From: a gamma proteobacterium symbiont of Ctena orbiculata
GTDB taxonomy: Bacteria > Pseudomonadota > Gammaproteobacteria > Chromatiales > Chromatiaceae
NCBI GenBank assembly: GCA_003058495.1
Contig: QBVC01000024.1
Span: 1 to 64,000 of the forward strand
Reading direction: 5' to 3'
DNA length: 64,000 bases
Position numbers and translations under genes: made by a program. This document shows positions 60,220 through 64,000 of the stretch, one piece after another (the first letter of the stretch is position 1; each line of letters starts with the position of its first letter). The notes below the pieces were generated by a model. It worked only from the letters and a program-made list of their open reading frames with translations. It was not told the DNA's origin and did no database searches.

Positions 60220-60318
60220 CTGGGTGAAAATTTACCCAGTGAAACAGGGCGATAACGGGTTCAGACCGGGGCATGCCTGCCGGGTCTGTTCTCACCCAAG
60301 TGGGTCATGCGGGACCCA
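60220..60318. promoter_or_regulatory. Cluster of palindromic sites with TGGGT/ACCCA half-sites (candidate enhancer/UAS)
   Basis: CTGGGT-N8-ACCCAG (60220-60239), CAGACC...GGTCTG (60262-60288), ACCCA-AG-TGGGT (60294-60305), extra ACCCA (60314-60318). Confidence 0.55.
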
Positions 60319-60565
60319 GGCGGTATCCTGCGCCGATCGGCCTGAAAGGCCGACAGAGAACCATTGATTGAACTGCGGATGCCAGCTTCAAGCGAAGGCT
60401 ATAGCGCCAAGTGAAACGGCAACAAGATCATGAGAGGAGAGCCGCGCCATCACTCCCGGCCGGCCCGGCCGAGTGCGGAAGCGGCAGTAAAGTGCAGTCA
60501 ACCGGGGAGGACTTGAGATTGGAGCGGTCGGCTAACCCGGCGGCCGGTCAACCGGCCGCAGGAAA

Positions 60566-61900
60566 TCAGTAAAAGGCCTGCTTATCAATGCCATACTTTT
60601 TTAACATCCGGCCGAGTGAGCGTCGCTCCTTGCCGGCCAAACGTGCCGCCAACGAGACATTGCCGCCGCTGCGGGTCATCAACCTCTCCAGATAGCGACG
60701 CTCGAAGTGCTCGATCGCCGTCGCCTTGGCATGTTGAAAGCCGCCATCGCCGAGCTGCTGATCGCATCCCTCGCTGGAGCCGCCGGATGCAAGAAAATCG
60801 AACCCCAGTTCAGATCCCTCCGTAAGCAGGAATTCGCGATGAATCAGATTCTCCATTTCACGGACATTACCCGGCCAATGGTAGCGGTTGAGCCTATCCA
60901 GCGAAGCTGCCGTCAAATGGCGTTTTGCCCCACCGTAGCATGATTGGAAACGCTCCAGAAAGGCCTGCGCCAATAGGCTGATGTCCCCTGCCCTTTCCCG
61001 CAGCGGCGGAAGATTCAGGGTCAGTATATTGAGCCGATAGTAGAGATCGGAGCGAAATTTACCGCGCTCCACCAATGCATCCAGCGACTCGTTAGTGGCG
61101 CTTACCACACGGATATCGGCCTGCTGGACCCGGTCATCCCCGAGGCGCCTGAACTCCTGATTTTGCAGAAACCGCAACAGTGAACTCTGGGCCTTCAGGC
61201 TCAGGGTTCCGATCTCGTCGAGAAACAGAGTCCCCCCGGCGGCCTGCTCCACGAGTCCGGGCCGGCTGTCGCGGGCATCGGTGTAGGCGCCGCGCCGGTG
61301 GCCGAACAGTTCATTTTCAATAAGCTCATCCGGCAGCGCCCCGCAGTTAACCGGAATAAATGGATGCTGTCTCCTGAGGCTGAGATAGTGCAGGGCCCGG
61401 GCCGCCATCTCCTTGCCGGTGCCGGTTTCACCCTCAAGCAGCACAGGTGCATCGCTGCTGGACATCTTTTTCAGCAGCACCAAGGCCTGGTTGAACTTCG
61501 CTGACCTGCCGATCATGCCCAGCGACTGCGCACAGTCGGCCGTTTCGTGAGACTCATCGGCGCTGTCCATTATCCGCTGCAGGCGCAGCTCAAGCTCCCG
61601 CTGGGCACAGGGCCAGACGACAAAGTCGCCGCAATTGGTCGCGATGACGTCATCCCAGCCTCTCTTGCTGCGGTTCAGAACCACCAGCACGGACTGCTCG
61701 GCGCAGTCGCGCAAGCGAGTGATTACCGCCTCCCGAGGATAAGAGTGTGGCGAAACCAGCAGGGCGGTGGGGCCGGCTTGATCGCTCCGGAGCCAATCTT
61801 CGCACATGACAAGGGAACTGGTTTTACCCAGCGAAGCCACCTGCTGCCGAAACGCTGCAGCGATTGCCCCGTACCCACAATCCACTACAATGAGCTGCAC
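60566..61900 (-). CDS. sigma54-dependent enhancer-binding protein (GTG start)
   Basis: LLEGETGTGKEMAARALH, GHRRGAYTDARDSRPGLVEQAAGGTLFLDEIG, C-terminal Fis HTH; AGGAGGA RBS just upstream of GTG at 61900. Confidence 0.92.
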   Translation of the reverse strand: MQLIVVDCGYGAIAAAFRQQVASLGKTSSLVMCEDWLRSDQAGPTALLVSPHSYPREAVITRLRDCAEQSVLVVLNRSKRGWDDVIATNCGDFVVWPCAQRELELRLQRIMDSADESHETADCAQSLGMIGRSAKFNQALVLLKKMSSSDAPVLLEGETGTGKEMAARALHYLSLRRQHPFIPVNCGALPDELIENELFGHRRGAYTDARDSRPGLVEQAAGGTLFLDEIGTLSLKAQSSLLRFLQNQEFRRLGDDRVQQADIRVVSATNESLDALVERGKFRSDLYYRLNILTLNLPPLRERAGDISLLAQAFLERFQSCYGGAKRHLTAASLDRLNRYHWPGNVREMENLIHREFLLTEGSELGFDFLASGGSSEGCDQQLGDGGFQHAKATAIEHFERRYLERLMTRSGGNVSLAARLAGKERRSLGRMLKKYGIDKQAFY

Positions 61901-62224
61901 GACGATCCTCCTTGCTGCAATCCCATCAGCTTGTCGCAAATGCCATCGAACGGCGATCCAGCAGCATCCAGGCTGTCGATATTCAACGGATGTGATCCTA
62001 TTAAGCAGCTAAGTTTTATGACATCTACAGCAGTAAATAGGAATTAAAAGGCATAGCATGGAGTATATGTAAGGGATAGAAAAATAAAAGGACTATAAAA
62101 TTTACGGGTTAAATTAGACTGGTCCGCCCAACTTGTGCGGCAGCCCCGCTTTGCGCAGATCGGGATCTTCCCAAGGTGAAATCCATTACTAACTGGCGGG
62201 TTTTTCGCGGTAACCAGAAACCGT

Positions 62225-62893
62225 TCACTGGTCCATCAACTCCCCGTCGGGGCTGACCACGGGCAAACCGAACACCTGCCATAACTGCATACCACCACGG
62301 TAGTAGCGAAGCCTGTCCGCGGGGTACCCGATGTCAAGCAAACCGCGGATAGCCGTGGGTGATTGACCACACCAGGGTCCGTTGCACCACAACACCAAGA
62401 TTTTGGCGGCGGTGAAATCCCACTTATCCCCTGTCTTGGTCACCCCGAACAGCGCCAACGACTCCTCCAGGGTTATCTCGTCCGCCCCCTGCTGTGGATT
62501 GAGATGGGTAAAGGGAACGTTGATCGATCCCGGGATGGTGCCGCGCTCGTGCCAATCCGGAGTCCTGGCGTCGATGAGCAGACCGCTGTTGTCGTCCAGT
62601 GCCGTTCGCATGAACCCAATCAACTCCACCTCGCCAAGGGTTTCGACACCCTCCGCCACATGCATCGGTTGGGCGCAAAAGGGCGGACAGGGCCTCGAGG
62701 TGCGCGCGAAGTCGAACTCAAGCAGGGCGTCAGTATCCTGGTTACGTTTTATCGAAAGCTCTTTGCCGGCATGCCCGACACTGAACTCCCCGATCTGCGG
62801 TGTAATCATGACCTCCAAAGCGGAGACATATTGTGCCGCCGATAACAGCACAATAAGCAGATTTACCGCCAGCACAGACTCGATTGGTTTCAT
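62225..62893 (-). CDS. Exported rhodanese-like domain protein
   Basis: N-terminal signal-like helix; ILVLWCNGPWCGQSPTAIRGLLDIGYP. Confidence 0.82.
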   Translation of the reverse strand: MKPIESVLAVNLLIVLLSAAQYVSALEVMITPQIGEFSVGHAGKELSIKRNQDTDALLEFDFARTSRPCPPFCAQPMHVAEGVETLGEVELIGFMRTALDDNSGLLIDARTPDWHERGTIPGSINVPFTHLNPQQGADEITLEESLALFGVTKTGDKWDFTAAKILVLWCNGPWCGQSPTAIRGLLDIGYPADRLRYYRGGMQLWQVFGLPVVSPDGELMDQ

Positions 62894-63175
62894 ACTCTCT
62901 TCCTGCCGGTTTAAGAACCGAAACGTTTCCTGCCTAAGAATAACTGAATTAGAACATTGAAGCAGCTGATGGAAAACAGCTCCACCCCCTATGGTTCCTG
63001 TGCATGCACACAGGAATTCAGGTCGTTAATCAGATACGGCATTGAGAGGATGCCTCCCCGAAACAGAGAACGGCCAGGCTTGCGAAGGAAAAGAAATTTG
63101 ACCTTGTGACGGCAGCTCACTAGGCTCAAGGGAGTGACACCAACAGTAGGGCCTGCCAACACCACTCCTGCAGAC

Positions 63176-64000
63176 ATGGCTAGGGCAAACGAATTCAAAC
63201 ATCTCGTAGACAACTTGCAAGCTGCCACTGCACGCATCAAGCAGCGCCTGTCGGATAGATACCTTGCAAAGATCTCGAAGCGGAAAACAACGGAGAAGAT
63301 CCCCGATCCCAGGTCTATCTGGTGGGGCTACTATCCGGTAGTGCTGGTCGCGGTCATGGGTCTCTTGATCACCGTTGCGCTTTTCGTACAGTCGACACGA
63401 TGGGAAAAAAGCCAGGTTGAAATCGCCTTCAGGGAGGCCTCCCAGGATAGAATCCTGGTCATTCAGCGGGAGATCAAACACTCTCTTCGCATCGTTATCG
63501 ATATTGCCAGTTTTTTCGAGGCTTCTGAAATGGTCGGCCGGCGCGAATTCCGCAAGTTCGTCGGGCCAGCGCTGAAGAACCAGGCTGGGATCAAATCCCT
63601 GGAGTGGGTGCCCGTGGTGACTGGCGAGATGCGCAGTCACTTCACCGAACAGGCCCGCAACAGCTTTCCACCCTTCGAGATCCTGGAGAGGGATGACACC
63701 GGAGCGCTCACCAAGAGTTCAACACGACCTGTCTACTACCCTGTACTCTATATACAGCCCTATCAATTCAACAAACAGCTGCTTGGACTCGACATCGGCA
63801 CCGATCCGACCGCCTACAGCCTGTTGAGCGATGCGGAATCGTCTCGGGAGATGCAGGTATCTCCCGGCCTCTATCTCAATGACGACGGGGAGCGAAAGTC
63901 CGGCATCATGGTCGCTGCCCCCGTCTTTTATAAAGCCGACGAACCCAGGAATGAAACGCCATCTCGGTCAGCTGCTTCCACAAGAGGATTTGCCATTGGC
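63176..64000 (+). CDS. CHASE-domain sensor protein, N-terminal part (runs off the window edge; absent from the ORF track)
   Basis: Read-through from ATG 63176 (in-frame GTG 63134): TM WWGYYPVVLVAVMGLLITVALFV then FRKFVGPALKNQAGIKSLEWVPVVTGEMRSHF...RPVYYPVLYIQPYQFNKQLLGLDIGTDP. Confidence 0.8.
   Translation, partial: MARANEFKHLVDNLQAATARIKQRLSDRYLAKISKRKTTEKIPDPRSIWWGYYPVVLVAVMGLLITVALFVQSTRWEKSQVEIAFREASQDRILVIQREIKHSLRIVIDIASFFEASEMVGRREFRKFVGPALKNQAGIKSLEWVPVVTGEMRSHFTEQARNSFPPFEILERDDTGALTKSSTRPVYYPVLYIQPYQFNKQLLGLDIGTDPTAYSLLSDAESSREMQVSPGLYLNDDGERKSGIMVAAPVFYKADEPRNETPSRSAASTRGFAIG

Overview
64 kb of a gammaproteobacterial-type chromosome (high GC; rpsU-yqeY-dnaG-rpoD-tRNA, tsaD and epmA/efp/epmB neighbourhoods). 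Positions 1-23 kb are mostly core or housekeeping genes: a partial ExeA-type ATPase, an Ig/FN3 lipoprotein, an aminotransferase-rhodanese-SCO-like-psd group, arsM/arsR, a YcbK-like protein with an L,D-transpeptidase, the EF-P modification cluster, the macromolecular synthesis operon, a CZB-GGDEF cyclase, and an lpxA with gnnB/gnnA-like genes. A degraded IS481-type/HlyD scar (23.5-24.7 kb) precedes the main accessory feature: a roughly 35 kb one-strand locus (about 24.77-60.13 kb, minus strand) encoding an extracellular contractile injection system (eCIS/PVC-like). It contains a Pvc16-type DUF4255 protein, two sheaths, two tubes, a Pvc7-like tube/baseplate protein, a DUF5908-like protein, a split gpD/gpV spike, gp25, gpJ, a tail-I-domain protein, a CIS tape-measure protein, an AAA+ ATPase, and a terminal module of three candidate cargo proteins with a shared N-terminal motif plus a pseudokinase. 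Upstream is a sigma54 enhancer-binding protein gene, and a near-consensus -24/-12 promoter with palindromic candidate enhancer sites precedes the first eCIS gene. All family calls are from motif recognition by eye; no database search was run.
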